Shown: positions 36,637 to 53,728, counted from the stretch's first letter. The stretch is DNA of 64,000 bases from Cohnella zeiphila (GCF_014212055.1 NZ_JACJVO010000039.1:1-64000), one strand, 5' to 3'. The notes: generated from the sequence alone by a model not told the origin. Program-made: numbers and translations.

Positions 36637-38697
36637 ATGGACAGAAAACGTATTGTCGATCGCCATCATCCGGAGCTGGATCGTCCGGACCCGCTCTCGC
36701 CGCTGTCGGTCGGGAACGGAGAGTTCGCGTTCACCGCGGATATTACCGGCTTGCAGACGTTTCCGGAGCGCTATGAGGTGCCGCTCGGCACGATGTCGAA
36801 CTGGGGATGGCATTTCACCGGCGGCCGCGATCGCTTCCGCCCGGAGGACGCCGAGCTTCATTTGTTCGAGACGAACGGTCGCATGGTCGGCTATCCGATG
36901 AAGCCGGGCGCCAAAGCCGAGGCGTACCATTGGCTCAGGCAAAATCCGCACCGGCTGCAGCTGGGCCGCGTCTCCTTCCGGTTCCTGGGCCGGGACGGGA
37001 AAGAGCTCCGCTTCGAAGACACGGGCGACTACTCGCAGAAGCTCGACTTGTGGACCGGACGGTTAACGAGCCTATTCGTCGTCCGGGGCGTCCCGGTCGA
37101 GGTCGAGACGGCTTGCTCGCCGGGCAGCGACGCGATCGGCGTGAAGGTACGGTCCGAATTGATCGCCGAGGGGCGGCTGCAAGCGTTCCTTCGATTCCCG
37201 GCTCCGGATATGACGGACAATGCTTGGGACAAGTCCGTTTTTCCCGAATGGGACCGCGACGACCGGCACGGCACGGCGCTCGTCGGGAGCGAAGACAGAG
37301 CCGCGGTGCTGGAACGCCGGATGGACGAGGACCGCTACTTCGTCCGCTGGGATTGGAGCGGCGGCCGGCTGGCGCAGACGGGAACGCACGAGTGGACGCT
37401 CGTTCCGGACTCTTCCGCGAAGGAGCTGGCTTTTACCGTCGGATTCTCGCCATCGATGCCGCCCGCGCCATCGTCCGCCGGTTCGGCAGGCGAGATCTTC
37501 GACGACAGCGCGCGGCATTGGGAATCGTTCTGGACCGGCGGGGCGGCGATCGATTTCGCCGGGAGCTCCGATCCGCGGGCGTTCGAGCTGGAACGGCGGG
37601 TCGTGCTGTCGCAATTCCTGTGCGCCCTGCACAGCGGCGGTTCTCTTCCCCCGCAGGAGACCGGGCTGATGTACAACAGCTGGTTCGGCAAAGCGCATCT
37701 GGAGATGCATTGGTGGCACGCAGCGCATTTTCCGCTGTGGGGTCGGGCCGCCATTCTCGGGAAGAGCATGGACTGGTACGCACGGATCCTTCCGATCGCC
37801 CGGGAGCTCGCCCGATCGCAGGGATACGAGGGGGCGCGCTGGCCGAAGATGGTCGGCCATGACGGCGTACCCTGCCCGTCGCCTGTCGCGCCGGGCCTCA
37901 TCTGGCAGCAGCCGCATCCGATCGCGATGGCGGAGCTGCTGTACAAGGCCGATCCGACGAGGGCGGCGCTGGAACGGTTCCGCGAGACGGTGTTCGAGTC
38001 GGCCGACTTCATGGCGTCGTTCGCCGTATGGAACGAAGAGAAGCGAGCTTACGATCTTGGGCCGCCGCTCATACCGGCCCAGGAATGCCATTCGATGCGG
38101 GAGTCGGTCAACCCGCCGTACGAGCTCGAATATTGGAAATACGGGCTGACCGCCGCCGTTCGCTGGGCAGAACGCCTGGGGGCAGAGCCGAACCCGCGCT
38201 GGGCGGAGGTCGCCGGCGCGCTCGCCAAGCCGGCCCATCGGGACGGCGTCTATCTTGCGCACGAACGGTGCCCGGACACGTTCGCGGCCAAAAACCGCGA
38301 CCATCCGTCCATGCTTGGCGCGCTCGGGATTTTGCCGGGAACGCTCGTCGACCCGGACGTCATGCGGAGCACGCTGCTTGCGGTGAAGGATCGGTGGCGG
38401 TGGGATACGGCTTGGGGCTGGGACTTTCCGATGTGCGCCATGACGGCGGCCAGGCTGGGCGAGCGCGATCTGGCCGTCGATTTTCTGCTGATGGATCAAG
38501 TGAAAAACACGTATCTCGTGAGCGGCCACAATTATCAGCGTCCCGGGCTGACGGCTTATCTACCGGGAAACGGCGGGCTGCTTACGGCAGTGGCGATGAT
38601 GGCCTGCGGCTGGGAAGGCTCGGAGAGCCGGGACAACCCGGGTTTTCCGCGCGAAGGATGGTCGGTTCGCTGGGACGGGCTGCAGCCGTGGCTGTGA
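36637..38697 (+). CDS. six-hairpin glycosidase-like protein of unknown specificity
   Basis: 686 residues, no signal peptide, so cytoplasmic. The N-terminal 270 residues are beta-rich; the remainder has the repeated helix pairs of an (alpha/alpha)6 barrel, with MYNSWFGKAHLEMHWWHAAHFPLWGR (near 345-370), GHDGVPCPSPVAPGLIWQQPHP and RWDTAWGWDFPMCAMTAARLG as the conserved-looking blocks. W- and H-rich loops suggest a sugar cleft. I cannot assign a CAZy family. In this operon it probably acts on an imported pectic oligosaccharide, perhaps a side chain or rhamnogalacturonan. ATG 36637 follows gggagg. Confidence 0.7.
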   Translation: MDRKRIVDRHHPELDRPDPLSPLSVGNGEFAFTADITGLQTFPERYEVPLGTMSNWGWHFTGGRDRFRPEDAELHLFETNGRMVGYPMKPGAKAEAYHWLRQNPHRLQLGRVSFRFLGRDGKELRFEDTGDYSQKLDLWTGRLTSLFVVRGVPVEVETACSPGSDAIGVKVRSELIAEGRLQAFLRFPAPDMTDNAWDKSVFPEWDRDDRHGTALVGSEDRAAVLERRMDEDRYFVRWDWSGGRLAQTGTHEWTLVPDSSAKELAFTVGFSPSMPPAPSSAGSAGEIFDDSARHWESFWTGGAAIDFAGSSDPRAFELERRVVLSQFLCALHSGGSLPPQETGLMYNSWFGKAHLEMHWWHAAHFPLWGRAAILGKSMDWYARILPIARELARSQGYEGARWPKMVGHDGVPCPSPVAPGLIWQQPHPIAMAELLYKADPTRAALERFRETVFESADFMASFAVWNEEKRAYDLGPPLIPAQECHSMRESVNPPYELEYWKYGLTAAVRWAERLGAEPNPRWAEVAGALAKPAHRDGVYLAHERCPDTFAAKNRDHPSMLGALGILPGTLVDPDVMRSTLLAVKDRWRWDTAWGWDFPMCAMTAARLGERDLAVDFLLMDQVKNTYLVSGHNYQRPGLTAYLPGNGGLLTAVAMMACGWEGSESRDNPGFPREGWSVRWDGLQPWL

Positions 38698-38726
38698 ACG
38701 AGATGAATTCAAGGAGGGATTGGACG

Positions 38727-39872
38727 ATGGGAAAAGGGAAAGTGTGGCCTTCGGAACGGGAGGCGTACCGCGACCGGCTGACCGATATCGAAGTCGTGCA
38801 GCTGACCGATTACAAGGCGCATAGCCATCATCTGTATTTTACCGAGAACGGCTGGCATGACGGGGGCAAACGCGTGCTGTTCGTCTCGGACAGGGAGAAC
38901 AGCGCGAATTTGTTCAGTCTTCGCGTCGACAGCGGGGAGATGACCCAACTGACGGATTATCCCGGCAACGACGCGCTCGACGCATGCTTGAGCCCGGATG
39001 GCCGCATCGCATTCGTCAAGGTCCGGCGAACGCTGATCCGTCTTGACTTGGCCACGCTGGAGGAGACCGAGCTGTTCAGGGCGCCGGACGGCTTCCATAT
39101 CGGCAACCTGAACTGCACGTCCGACGGCCTGTCGGTCGTCACGTGCCTGCAGGAAGACTTGTCGCACCGCATCCGGCTCGACCTCGGCAACGGCTATGTC
39201 GGGCACCGCGAGCTGATGGAGGCCGCTCCGAACAGCCGGATCATCCGCTTGTCCGCGGAAGGCAAGGCGGAGCCGGAGATCGTCTATGAGGCGAACCGTT
39301 TCATCACCCATATCAACGCTTCGCCGACCGTTCCCTGGCTCATCACGTTCTGCCACGAAGGACCTTGGCACCTGGTCGACCACCGGATCTGGGGGCTGGA
39401 TCTGCGCGACGGCCGGGCGTGGAAAATTCGCGAGCGGCTGGAGCCGAAGGAGAAAGTCGGGCACGAATTTTTTTACCCCGACGGCGCAACGGTCGGCTAT
39501 CACGGTTTTCGGGAGAACGGAACGAACTTCTTCGGCAGCATCCGCTACGACAATACCGGGATGGAGGAGACGGAATTCGGGTTCGACACGTGGCACGGCT
39601 TCGCCGACGGGTTCGGTCACGCGGTCGTGGACGGCAAGGGCGCGGTCAAGACGATCTCCGTCTGGCAGCGCGGCGCCGACGGGCGTTACGAAGGGCCATA
39701 TACGCTGTGCGAATTGCGCTGCAGCTTTCACTCGCAGAAGGTGCACGCCCATCCCCGGTTCGATCCGGAAGGAAAACGGCTGCTTTTCACCAGCGACAAG
39801 AACGGCTACGGGAACCTGTATCTCGTCCGGCTTCCCGATGACTTCGCCTCGCTTCCTCCGCTGACGGTGTAG
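38727..39872 (+). CDS. oligogalacturonate lyase (PL22)
   Basis: 381 residues, cytoplasmic. A seven-bladed TolB-like propeller: SDRENSANLFSLRVDSGEMTQLTDYPG is the first repeat. THINASPTVPWLITFCHEGPWHLVDHRIWGLDL (about 190-222), GHEFFYPDGATVGYHG and VHAHPRFDPEGKRLLFTS hold the histidines that coordinate the metal in PL22. It cleaves unsaturated and saturated digalacturonate to 5-keto-4-deoxyuronate. It is last in the operon and fits with the secreted PL1 enzyme and importer. ATG 38727 follows aaggaggga. Confidence 0.88.
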   Translation: MGKGKVWPSEREAYRDRLTDIEVVQLTDYKAHSHHLYFTENGWHDGGKRVLFVSDRENSANLFSLRVDSGEMTQLTDYPGNDALDACLSPDGRIAFVKVRRTLIRLDLATLEETELFRAPDGFHIGNLNCTSDGLSVVTCLQEDLSHRIRLDLGNGYVGHRELMEAAPNSRIIRLSAEGKAEPEIVYEANRFITHINASPTVPWLITFCHEGPWHLVDHRIWGLDLRDGRAWKIRERLEPKEKVGHEFFYPDGATVGYHGFRENGTNFFGSIRYDNTGMEETEFGFDTWHGFADGFGHAVVDGKGAVKTISVWQRGADGRYEGPYTLCELRCSFHSQKVHAHPRFDPEGKRLLFTSDKNGYGNLYLVRLPDDFASLPPLTV

Positions 39873-39957
39873 CCTGGGAGAAAGCTGGGGTAGAGCGTAT
39901 CGCCGCCCTGGATCGAGGGCGAACCCGGACCGGTTAAGGTTCTAATAATGATGGAAG

Positions 39958-39996
39958 AAGCGGTTCTCTCCGAGCGATGGGGGAGCCGCTTTTTTG
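39958..39996 (+). terminator. terminator of the pectin operon
   Basis: aagcgg/ccgctt continues with several G-T pairs into a 12-bp stem (39958-39969 / 39979-39991), followed by TTTTT. It closes the island before the rpoB leader. Confidence 0.8.
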
Positions 39997-40144
39997 CGCC
40001 GGGGCCGATCGGGCGAATAGCTGCGATTGCAATCAGAGTAATCGCAAGAGGCGAAGGAACTACGACTCTCAAGGCGGATGGGGAGGTGGTTTTCTATGAA
40101 GCCCCGGGACGGGAACGGTCAAATGCTGCCGATAAGAGATACCT

Positions 40145-40240
40145 TTGAAACGGGAAGCCGAAAACGTTATACTTAAAGAAACATCCCTCCAATTTTTAGC
40201 GCAAAAAAGATTTGACTCCCAGATTTCAATATGGTATCAT
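40145..40240 (+). promoter_or_regulatory. tandem sigma-A promoters upstream of rpoB
   Basis: P1: TTGAAA (40145-40150), 17 bases, TATACT (40168-40173). P2: TTGACT (40212-40217), 17 bases, TATCAT (40235-40240). A further TATAAT at 40340-40345 lacks a good -35 box. They would leave an rpoB leader of about 310-380 bases, in which I see no terminator. This fits rpoB having its own transcription now that rplL is 14 kb away. Confidence 0.75.
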
Positions 40241-40557
40241 TAAAAAATGTCAGTATTAGAATAGGCTCATTGTCTTTAATCGGCTAAAATGTCAAGACCC
40301 AAATTTACGTCGTCAGGAATAAAAATGGTTCCCATGGCGTATAATGGGTTTGTTTTGGGCAAATGACTGGATAACGGGTGCCATTGTGCCGCCTACCGGC
40401 GCATAAGGGCTTTTCTTTATTTTCGTTGTCCGGCCGTTTGTCCTGTCATTTGGCCGGGTTACGAGCGCGTACGCCCGCGGAACGGCTGCCTCTGCTACTG
40501 CTGGAGAGAGGATCTCGTTCTCGCTTGTGTTGAAGTAGACTGAAGGGGTGAGGTTAA

Positions 40558-44103
<3,546 letters not shown>

Positions 44104-44246
44104 CGGCACGAAGGCAACGTTTCCCGAGCGGCTGCGAGCCGCTTCCCGGCTGACCGGCCGCTTCGCGCGGCGGTTATCCGGACGGCTCGCCGCCGATATC
44201 GATACCGTATCGAAATCCGCAGCAACGATGAAGGAGGGTTTGCTCC

Positions 44247-47864
<3,618 letters not shown>

Positions 47865-47873
47865 CCATGTAAA

Positions 47874-47935
47874 GCAAGCAAAAGGCAGACCTTTGTCTCG
47901 GTTGAGACAGGGTCTGCCTTTCTTGCTTTTGGGCT
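47874..47935 (+). terminator. strong intrinsic terminator after rpoC
   Basis: Nested stems gcaag/cttgc, aaaggcagacc/ggtctgccttt (47881-47891 / 47911-47921) and tgtctc/gagaca, followed by a T-rich tract. Confidence 0.92.
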
Positions 47936-47969
47936 CTTTATTTTCTGTAAAGCTAGTCCGCCATCAAGC

Positions 47970-48130
47970 TTATTCACATATGACTAACTCTTCGTGTGCA
48001 TAGCGAAATAAATAGAGCTATTATCCACATGGGGACAACCATATTTTCACAAGGCTGATTATTCACAACTTTCACACTTTTTCCACATCCGGTTGTGAAC
48101 AATCCGATTTGCCAAAAGGGGTTATCCACA
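47970..48130. promoter_or_regulatory. DnaA-box cluster between rpoC and rplGB
   Basis: Four perfect DnaA boxes TTATNCACA, all on the plus strand, lie at 47970-47978, 48021-48029, 48059-48067 and 48122-48130. Three one-mismatch boxes are at 47995-48003 (minus), 48079-48087 (plus) and 48094-48102 (minus). The stretch is visibly AT-rich. No dnaA, dnaN or other origin gene is near, so this is not oriC; it looks like a DnaA-titration or regulatory cluster. Confidence 0.8.
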
Positions 48131-48314
48131 GAATTGCTGCGGGTTCGGCCGAGAAGGAAACGCAACTTTTGATGGAGCCGGCTGTATATGTATCGAGTTG
48201 ATCAAAAAGGAGCGGCCGAATGCGGATTCAACGGAGCGATCTCCATGCAGGCGAAGAGTCGCAAATCATCTTAAAAAAACGAGAGGCGAGCGAGCATATC
48301 GCAGCCGCATAATC

Positions 48315-48343
48315 TTGACACTGCCCAGTCCGGATGATAAGAT
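48315..48343 (+). promoter_or_regulatory. sigma-A promoter of the rplGB-rpsL-rpsG-fusA-tuf operon
   Basis: TTGACA (48315-48320), 17 bases, TAAGAT (48338-48343), 56 bases before the rplGB start. Confidence 0.85.
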
Positions 48344-48398
48344 GTTCTAGTGTGTGCCCGACGTGCTGTATTTTATGCTGCCGGAGGTGGGAAGTCCT

Positions 48399-48650
48399 GT
48401 GGATGACATCGGACGTCTGCCGCCCGGACGCGTGAAAGTCGGTACCAAGCAGACGGCCAAGACGGTGGAGCAAGGTAATGCCCGAATGGTCTATGTGGCG
48501 CAAGATGCAGATTCCCGCCTGGTCGGCCGTATTTTACAGCTGTGCAAGCAGCGTGGCGTTCCCGTCACGTTCGTGGATACGATGCGCAACCTGGGCAAAT
48601 CGTGCGGCATTGACGTCGGCACGGCTGCGGCCGCTGTCGCGGAGGAATAA
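48399..48650 (+). CDS. rplGB: ribosomal protein L7Ae-like, RplGB (YbxF)
   Basis: 83 residues of the L7Ae/L30e family. VKVGTKQTAKTVEQGNARMVYVAQDAD and NLGKSCGIDVGTAAAAV are the family blocks that bind RNA kink-turns; K14 to T20 contact RNA in homologues. GTG 48399 has ggaggtgg 9 bases upstream; longer in-frame starts would begin before that site. First gene of the str operon, as in Bacillus. Confidence 0.9.
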   Translation: MDDIGRLPPGRVKVGTKQTAKTVEQGNARMVYVAQDADSRLVGRILQLCKQRGVPVTFVDTMRNLGKSCGIDVGTAAAAVAEE

Positions 48651-48809
48651 GAATTCAGGGCTCGAATCGGCCTCTTCTTCAAGGAAGGGACCGGGCGGAC
48701 CCTTTCGCATTTCTCGAAATGAACCGCCTGGATCTGTGGGCTTCGCACGACCGGGAGCTTGAGGTGTTTTCGCCGATTGTTCAAATCATGGGAAGGGGGT
48801 GGCAACAAC

Positions 48810-49229
48810 ATGCCAACAATTAACCAGCTCGTACGCAAAGGCCGCGAACCGAAGGTCGTCAAATCGAAATCTCCCGCACTGCAGAAGGGTTTTAACGCCC
48901 TGAAGCGCGTCGAGACCGATCTGAGCGCCCCTCAGAAGCGCGGGGTCTGCACCCGCGTCGGCACGATGACGCCGAAGAAGCCGAACTCCGCATTGCGGAA
49001 ATACGCGCGGGTTCGTCTGACGAACCGCATCGAGGTTACGGCTTACATTCCGGGAATCGGCCACAACCTGCAAGAGCACAGCGTCGTTCTGATTCGCGGC
49101 GGCCGGGTCAAAGACCTTCCGGGTGTCCGTTATCATATCGTACGCGGAGCGCTCGATACCGCAGGGGTCAACAACCGCAAGCAAGCCCGTTCCAAATACG
49201 GAACGAAGCGCGCCAAAGCGAAAAAATAA
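48810..49229 (+). CDS. rpsL: 30S ribosomal protein S12
   Basis: 139 residues, [20 protein letters not shown] at the start. [20 protein letters not shown] holds K56, and [17 protein letters not shown] the second streptomycin-sensitive region; both are wild type. It sits at the decoding centre. ATG 48810 lies behind gaagggggtgg. Confidence 0.98.
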   Translation: MPTINQLVRKGREPKVVKSKSPALQKGFNALKRVETDLSAPQKRGVCTRVGTMTPKKPNSALRKYARVRLTNRIEVTAYIPGIGHNLQEHSVVLIRGGRVKDLPGVRYHIVRGALDTAGVNNRKQARSKYGTKRAKAKK

Positions 49230-49290
49230 GTCTCGCCTATCGTATAGGCTGAGCCTGGTATAACAAGAATGAGAAAGGAGGAACCGATCG

Positions 49291-49761
49291 ATGCCTCGTA
49301 AAGGACCTGTACCGAAGCGGGATGTTCTCCCCGATCCGGTCTACAATAGCAAGCTGGTGACTCGTCTCGTCAACCGGATCATGATCGACGGGAAGAAAGG
49401 CGTTGCCCAGCAGCTGCTGTACAATGCGTTCAACCTGATCCGCGAACGTTCCGGCAAAGATCCGATGGAAGTGTTCGAAGCCGCGCTGAAAAACATCATG
49501 CCGGTGCTTGAAGTCAAGGCTCGCCGCGTGGGCGGCGCCAACTATCAAGTTCCGATTGAGGTAAAGCCGGAGCGCCGCACGTCCCTTGGACTTCGCTGGC
49601 TCGTCAACTACTCCCGCAACCGCGGCGAGAAGACGATGGAAGAGCGTCTCGCAGCCGAGATTCTCGATGCTTCCAACAACACGGGAGCGGCCGTCAAGAA
49701 GCGCGAAGACACGCACAAGATGGCAGAAGCCAACAAAGCATTCGCCCACTACCGCTGGTAA
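49291..49761 (+). CDS. rpsG: 30S ribosomal protein S7
   Basis: 156 residues, [20 protein letters not shown] at the start and [11 protein letters not shown] at the end, both typical. It organises the head of the small subunit and contacts the E-site tRNA. The ATG follows aaaggagg. It lies 61 bases after rpsL and 36 before fusA. Confidence 0.98.
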   Translation: MPRKGPVPKRDVLPDPVYNSKLVTRLVNRIMIDGKKGVAQQLLYNAFNLIRERSGKDPMEVFEAALKNIMPVLEVKARRVGGANYQVPIEVKPERRTSLGLRWLVNYSRNRGEKTMEERLAAEILDASNNTGAAVKKREDTHKMAEANKAFAHYRW

Positions 49762-49797
49762 TTCCGCGGAGTCACGGAAGCGAAAGGAGACAAATGC

Positions 49798-51873
49798 ATG
49801 GCAAGGGAGTTCTCCTTACAGAATACGCGCAATATCGGCATCATGGCGCATATTGACGCGGGCAAGACCACGACCACGGAACGGATCCTGTTCTATACCG
49901 GACGCGTTCATAAGATCGGCGAAGTGCACGAAGGCGCCGCGACGATGGACTGGATGGAGCAAGAGCAGGAGCGCGGCATCACGATTACGTCCGCCGCGAC
50001 GACCGCTCAGTGGAAGGGCCACCGCATCAATATCATCGACACGCCGGGACACGTGGATTTCACGGTCGAGGTCGAGCGCTCTCTGCGCGTATTGGACGGA
50101 GCCGTTGGCGTATTCAGCGCCAAAGAAGGCGTAGAGCCGCAGTCCGAGACGGTATGGCGTCAAGCCGACCGTTACGGGGTTCCGCGCATCGCGTACGTCA
50201 ACAAGATGGATATCATCGGCGCGGACTTCCTGCAAGTCGTTAAGGACATGCGGGACCGTCTGCAAGCCAACGCCGTCGCGATTCAACTGCCGATCGGCGC
50301 CGAGAACGATTTTGTCGGCATGGTCGACCTGATCGAGAAGGTCGCTTATGTCTACAAGGACGATCTGGGCAAAGAGCCGGTCAAATCCGAGATTCCCGCA
50401 GATCTGGCCGACAAGGTCGAAGAGCTGCGCATGGAATTGGTGGAGAAGGTTGCCGAGCTTGACGAAGAACTGATGATGAAGTACCTCGAAGGCGAAGAGC
50501 TGACGGTGGACGAAATCAAGAAAGGTCTTCGCAAGGGCGTCTGCGAAGTGAAAATCTTCCCGGTCGTCTGCGGCTCTTCCTACCGCAATAAAGGCGTTCA
50601 GCCGATGCTGGACGCGGTCGTCGACTTCCTGCCGGCTCCGATCGACGTTCCGGATATCAAGGGACATCTCGAAGACGGTACCGAGACGACTCGCAAGTCC
50701 GCGGACGACCAGCCGTTCTCCGCGCTGGCGTTCAAGATCATGACCGACCCGTACGTCGGTAAGCTGACGTTCTTCCGCGTGTACTCCGGCATTCTGAATT
50801 CCGGTTCGTACGTCATTAACGCTACGAAGAACAAGCGCGAACGGATCGGCCGGATTCTGCAGATGCACGCGAACAGCCGTCAAGAGATCAGCGAGGTTTA
50901 CGCGGGCGACATCGCCGCTGCCGTCGGCCTCAAAGATACGACGACCGGCGACACGCTGTGCGACGAGAAAAATCCGGTTATCCTCGAATCGATGAACTTC
51001 CCGGAACCGGTTATCCAGCTTGCGGTCGAGCCGAAAACCAAAGCCGACCAAGACAAGATGGGTATCGCGCTCCAGAAGCTCGCCGAAGAGGATCCGACCT
51101 TCCGCGCGCATACCGACGAAGAGACCGGCCAGACGATCATCGCCGGCATGGGCGAGCTGCACCTGGAAATTCTCGTCGACCGCATGCTTCGCGAGTTCAA
51201 GGTCGAGACGAACGTCGGCAAGCCGCAAGTTGCTTACCGCGAGACGTTCAAGCAGGCTGCAAAGGTCGAAGGCAAGTTCGTTCGCCAGTCCGGCGGCCGC
51301 GGCCAATACGGCCACTGCTGGATCGAGTTCGAACCGCTCGAGCCGGGCCAAGGCTTCGTGTTCGAGAACAAGATCGTCGGCGGCGTCGTACCGCGCGAAT
51401 ATATCGCGCCGGTACAAGCGGGTATCGAAGAGTCGATGAAGAACGGCGTTCTCGCGGGCTTCCCGCTCGTGGACATCAAGGCCACGATCTTCGACGGTTC
51501 CTACCATGACGTCGACTCCAACGAAATGGCGTTTAAGATCGCCGGCTCCATGGCGCTCAAGGCAGCGAAGGACAAATGCGCTCCGGTACTGCTCGAGCCG
51601 ATCATGAAAGTCGAAGTTACCGTTCCGGAAGAATACATGGGCGACGTCATGGGCATGATCAGCTCCCGTCGCGGACGCATCGAAGGAAGCGACACGCGCC
51701 ACGGCGCCGTCATCGTTCGTGCGAAAGTGCCGCTGGCTGAAATGTTCGGCTACTCCACCGTTCTTCGTTCCGGTACGCAAGGACGCGGCGTGTTCTCGAT
51801 GGAACTGTCGCACTACGAAGAAGTGCCGAGATCGATCCAGGAAGAGATCATCTCCAAGCACAAAGGCGCTTAA
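49798..51873 (+). CDS. fusA: elongation factor G
   Basis: 691 residues, five domains. GTPase P-loop [13 protein letters not shown] (about 17-29), switch [11 protein letters not shown] and NKMD guanine-recognition motif are intact. Domain IV begins near residue 480 ([15 protein letters not shown]...). It drives ribosomal translocation and, with RRF, recycling. ATG 49798 follows aaaggag. Confidence 0.98.
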   Translation: MAREFSLQNTRNIGIMAHIDAGKTTTTERILFYTGRVHKIGEVHEGAATMDWMEQEQERGITITSAATTAQWKGHRINIIDTPGHVDFTVEVERSLRVLDGAVGVFSAKEGVEPQSETVWRQADRYGVPRIAYVNKMDIIGADFLQVVKDMRDRLQANAVAIQLPIGAENDFVGMVDLIEKVAYVYKDDLGKEPVKSEIPADLADKVEELRMELVEKVAELDEELMMKYLEGEELTVDEIKKGLRKGVCEVKIFPVVCGSSYRNKGVQPMLDAVVDFLPAPIDVPDIKGHLEDGTETTRKSADDQPFSALAFKIMTDPYVGKLTFFRVYSGILNSGSYVINATKNKRERIGRILQMHANSRQEISEVYAGDIAAAVGLKDTTTGDTLCDEKNPVILESMNFPEPVIQLAVEPKTKADQDKMGIALQKLAEEDPTFRAHTDEETGQTIIAGMGELHLEILVDRMLREFKVETNVGKPQVAYRETFKQAAKVEGKFVRQSGGRGQYGHCWIEFEPLEPGQGFVFENKIVGGVVPREYIAPVQAGIEESMKNGVLAGFPLVDIKATIFDGSYHDVDSNEMAFKIAGSMALKAAKDKCAPVLLEPIMKVEVTVPEEYMGDVMGMISSRRGRIEGSDTRHGAVIVRAKVPLAEMFGYSTVLRSGTQGRGVFSMELSHYEEVPRSIQEEIISKHKGA

Positions 51874-51968
51874 TCCGGTTTGGTTTCGGACGGGCTCGGA
51901 CGGCTTTAGCCGTTTCCCGCCCGTCACCCCATAAAATTCCTGTTCCTTATTAAGGAGGAGAAAATTCC

Positions 51969-53159
51969 ATGGCAAAGGCTAAGTTTGAACGTAACAAACC
52001 GCACGTTAACATCGGAACCATCGGTCACGTCGACCACGGCAAAACGACGCTGACGGCTGCGATCACGACTGTTCTGTCCAAGAAATACGGCGGCGCTGCC
52101 GTTGCATTCGACCAAATCGACAAGGCTCCGGAAGAGCGCGAGCGCGGGATTACGATCTCTACGGCTCACGTTGAATACGAAACGCCGAACCGTCACTACG
52201 CTCACGTTGACTGCCCGGGACACGCCGACTACGTTAAGAACATGATCACCGGCGCTGCTCAAATGGACGGCGCGATCCTGGTCGTATCCGCAGCTGACGG
52301 CCCGATGCCGCAAACGCGCGAGCACATCCTGCTCTCCCGCCAAGTAGGCGTTCCTTACATCGTCGTATTCCTGAACAAGTGCGACATGGTTGAAGACGAA
52401 GAGCTGCTTGAGCTGGTTGAAATGGAAGTTCGCGACCTGCTGAACGAGTACGAGTTCCCGGGCGACGACACTCCGATCATCCGCGGCGCTGCTCGCGAAG
52501 CTCTTCAAAATCCGGACGGCCCTTGGGCTGACAAGATCGTTGAGCTGTTCGAGCAAGTGGATACGTACATCCCGACGCCGGAACGCGATGTTTCCAAGCC
52601 GTTCCTGATGCCGGTCGAGGACGTATTCACGATCACGGGTCGCGGTACGGTTGCGACGGGTCGCGTAGAACGCGGCGCTGTCAAGATCGGCGACGAAATC
52701 GAGATCATCGGTCTGCACGAAGAAACCAAGAAATCCGTCGTTACCGGCGTTGAAATGTTCCGCAAGCTGCTGGACTCCGCTCAAGCCGGCGACAACATCG
52801 GCGCGCTGCTGCGCGGCGTTGACCGTAAGGAAATCGAGCGTGGCCAAGTTCTGGCGAAGCCGGGTTCGGTTAAGCCGCACACGAACTTCACCGCTCAAAT
52901 CTACGTCCTGACAAAAGAAGAAGGCGGCCGTCATAAGCCTTTCTTCACGGGCTACCGTCCGCAGTTCTACTTCCGGACGACGGACGTTACGGGCATCATC
53001 AACCTGCCGGAAGGTACGGAAATGGTTATGCCGGGCGACAACATCACGGTTACGGTCGAACTGATCGCTCCGATCGCCGTTGAAGAAGGAACTCGCTTCT
53101 CCATCCGCGAAGGCGGTCGTACGGTTGGCGCCGGCGCTGTCGCTTCCATCCAAAAGTAA
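51969..53159 (+). CDS. tuf: elongation factor Tu
   Basis: 396 residues. P-loop [11 protein letters not shown] (about 18-28), DCPGHADYV (H85 catalytic equivalent) and NKCDMV are complete; domains II and III follow. It delivers aminoacyl-tRNA to the ribosome. Codon choice is strongly biased to high-expression codons (many GTT, GCT, ACG). It follows aaggaggag and ends the str operon with a strong terminator. In most Firmicutes rpsJ is close behind; here 9 kb of other genes intervene. Confidence 0.98.
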   Translation: MAKAKFERNKPHVNIGTIGHVDHGKTTLTAAITTVLSKKYGGAAVAFDQIDKAPEERERGITISTAHVEYETPNRHYAHVDCPGHADYVKNMITGAAQMDGAILVVSAADGPMPQTREHILLSRQVGVPYIVVFLNKCDMVEDEELLELVEMEVRDLLNEYEFPGDDTPIIRGAAREALQNPDGPWADKIVELFEQVDTYIPTPERDVSKPFLMPVEDVFTITGRGTVATGRVERGAVKIGDEIEIIGLHEETKKSVVTGVEMFRKLLDSAQAGDNIGALLRGVDRKEIERGQVLAKPGSVKPHTNFTAQIYVLTKEEGGRHKPFFTGYRPQFYFRTTDVTGIINLPEGTEMVMPGDNITVTVELIAPIAVEEGTRFSIREGGRTVGAGAVASIQK

Positions 53160-53175
53160 AACCAGGTTCAACTCG

Positions 53176-53216
53176 AAAGACCTTCCGGGCTCGCGCCGCG
53201 GAAGGTCTTTTTTTTT
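53176..53216 (+). terminator. intrinsic terminator after tuf
   Basis: Perfect 12-bp stem aaagaccttccg/cggaaggtcttt (53176-53187 / 53199-53210) followed by further T. Confidence 0.93.
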
Positions 53217-53220
53217 GATT

Positions 53221-53528
53221 TCATTGCGTCCTGTTCCGATATTCTTGAGGCACCATGCCGAACGTTTTCTTGAACAGTTGAATGAAGTAACTCGGCTTCT
53301 GGTAGCCCTGCTTTTCCGAGATGCCGTAAATTTTCTCTCGGGTCTCCCGCTGCAGAACCGCCGCCTGTTCCATCCGGGCGCTAGCAAGTATTCGCTGATG
53401 ACTTCGCTCGTTTCAATCTTGTAAATCTTCGGCAAATACGAAGGGTTCAAGTGAACGATCGCGGCAATGGTGGACAATGTGGTCGAACCGAGGTTGTTGC
53501 GGATAAAATCTTGCGTCTGGCGGATTAA
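53221..53528 (-). pseudogene. C-terminal fragment of a YesN-type AraC response regulator
   Basis: On the minus strand the sequence reads IRQTQDFIRNNLGSTTLS, IAAIVHLNPSYLPKIYKIET and SEYLLA, then after a one-base loss near 53380 continues ARMEQAAVLQRETREK, IYGISEKQGYQKPSYFIQLF and KKTFGMVPQEYRNRTQ-stop. These are both helix-turn-helices of an AraC-type output domain. The receiver and linker are missing; similarity stops abruptly at about 53528, where a plus-strand fragment begins. It is a broken gene. Confidence 0.8.
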
Positions 53529-53530
53529 GG

Positions 53531-53720
53531 CGGACCGAGGCTATGAAGCAGAAGAACGAGTTGCTGAACAAGCTCGTGAACGAGAAGTACAACAAGATCC
53601 CTTTTACGGGCAGGCCGGGATCTACGAATTCGACAAGATGGTGTCCAACTGGAGAAAGTCGGGCAGCGATCAGATTGCCAAAGAGCGAACGAATGGTACG
53701 CCGCCAACGCGGCAAAGTAA
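53531..53720 (+). pseudogene. C-terminal fragment of a sugar-binding lipoprotein
   Basis: Across three frames the sequence reads TEAMKQKNELLNKLVNEKYNKI, then GQAGIYEFDKMVSNWRKSGS, then ANEWYAANAAK-stop at 53718-53720. This is the standard carboxy end of YtcQ-type solute-binding proteins. At least two frameshifts (near 53600 and 53690) and loss of the N-terminal 450 residues make it a remnant. A hairpin terminator follows. Confidence 0.75.
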
Positions 53721-53728
53721 AATCGGAC

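Noticed and set aside
38028-38726. Long N-terminal extension of the PL22 lyase
   Set aside because: The frame is open upstream only because it lies out of frame within the glycosidase gene; aaggaggga at 38711 fixes the start at 38727.
27434-39872. Island acquired from a distant organism
   Set aside because: GC level and codon habit look like the rest of the window by eye, and no integrase, transposase or tRNA target borders it. Insertion is supported by gene order only, not by composition.
39948-40148. 66-codon frame in the rpoB leader
   Set aside because: It starts in the pectin-operon terminator, has no ribosome site, and ends next to the P1 promoter.
47970-48130. Chromosomal origin oriC
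   Set aside because: DnaA boxes are present but dnaA, dnaN, recF or rpmH are not, and no DnaA-trio and unwinding-region arrangement is evident.
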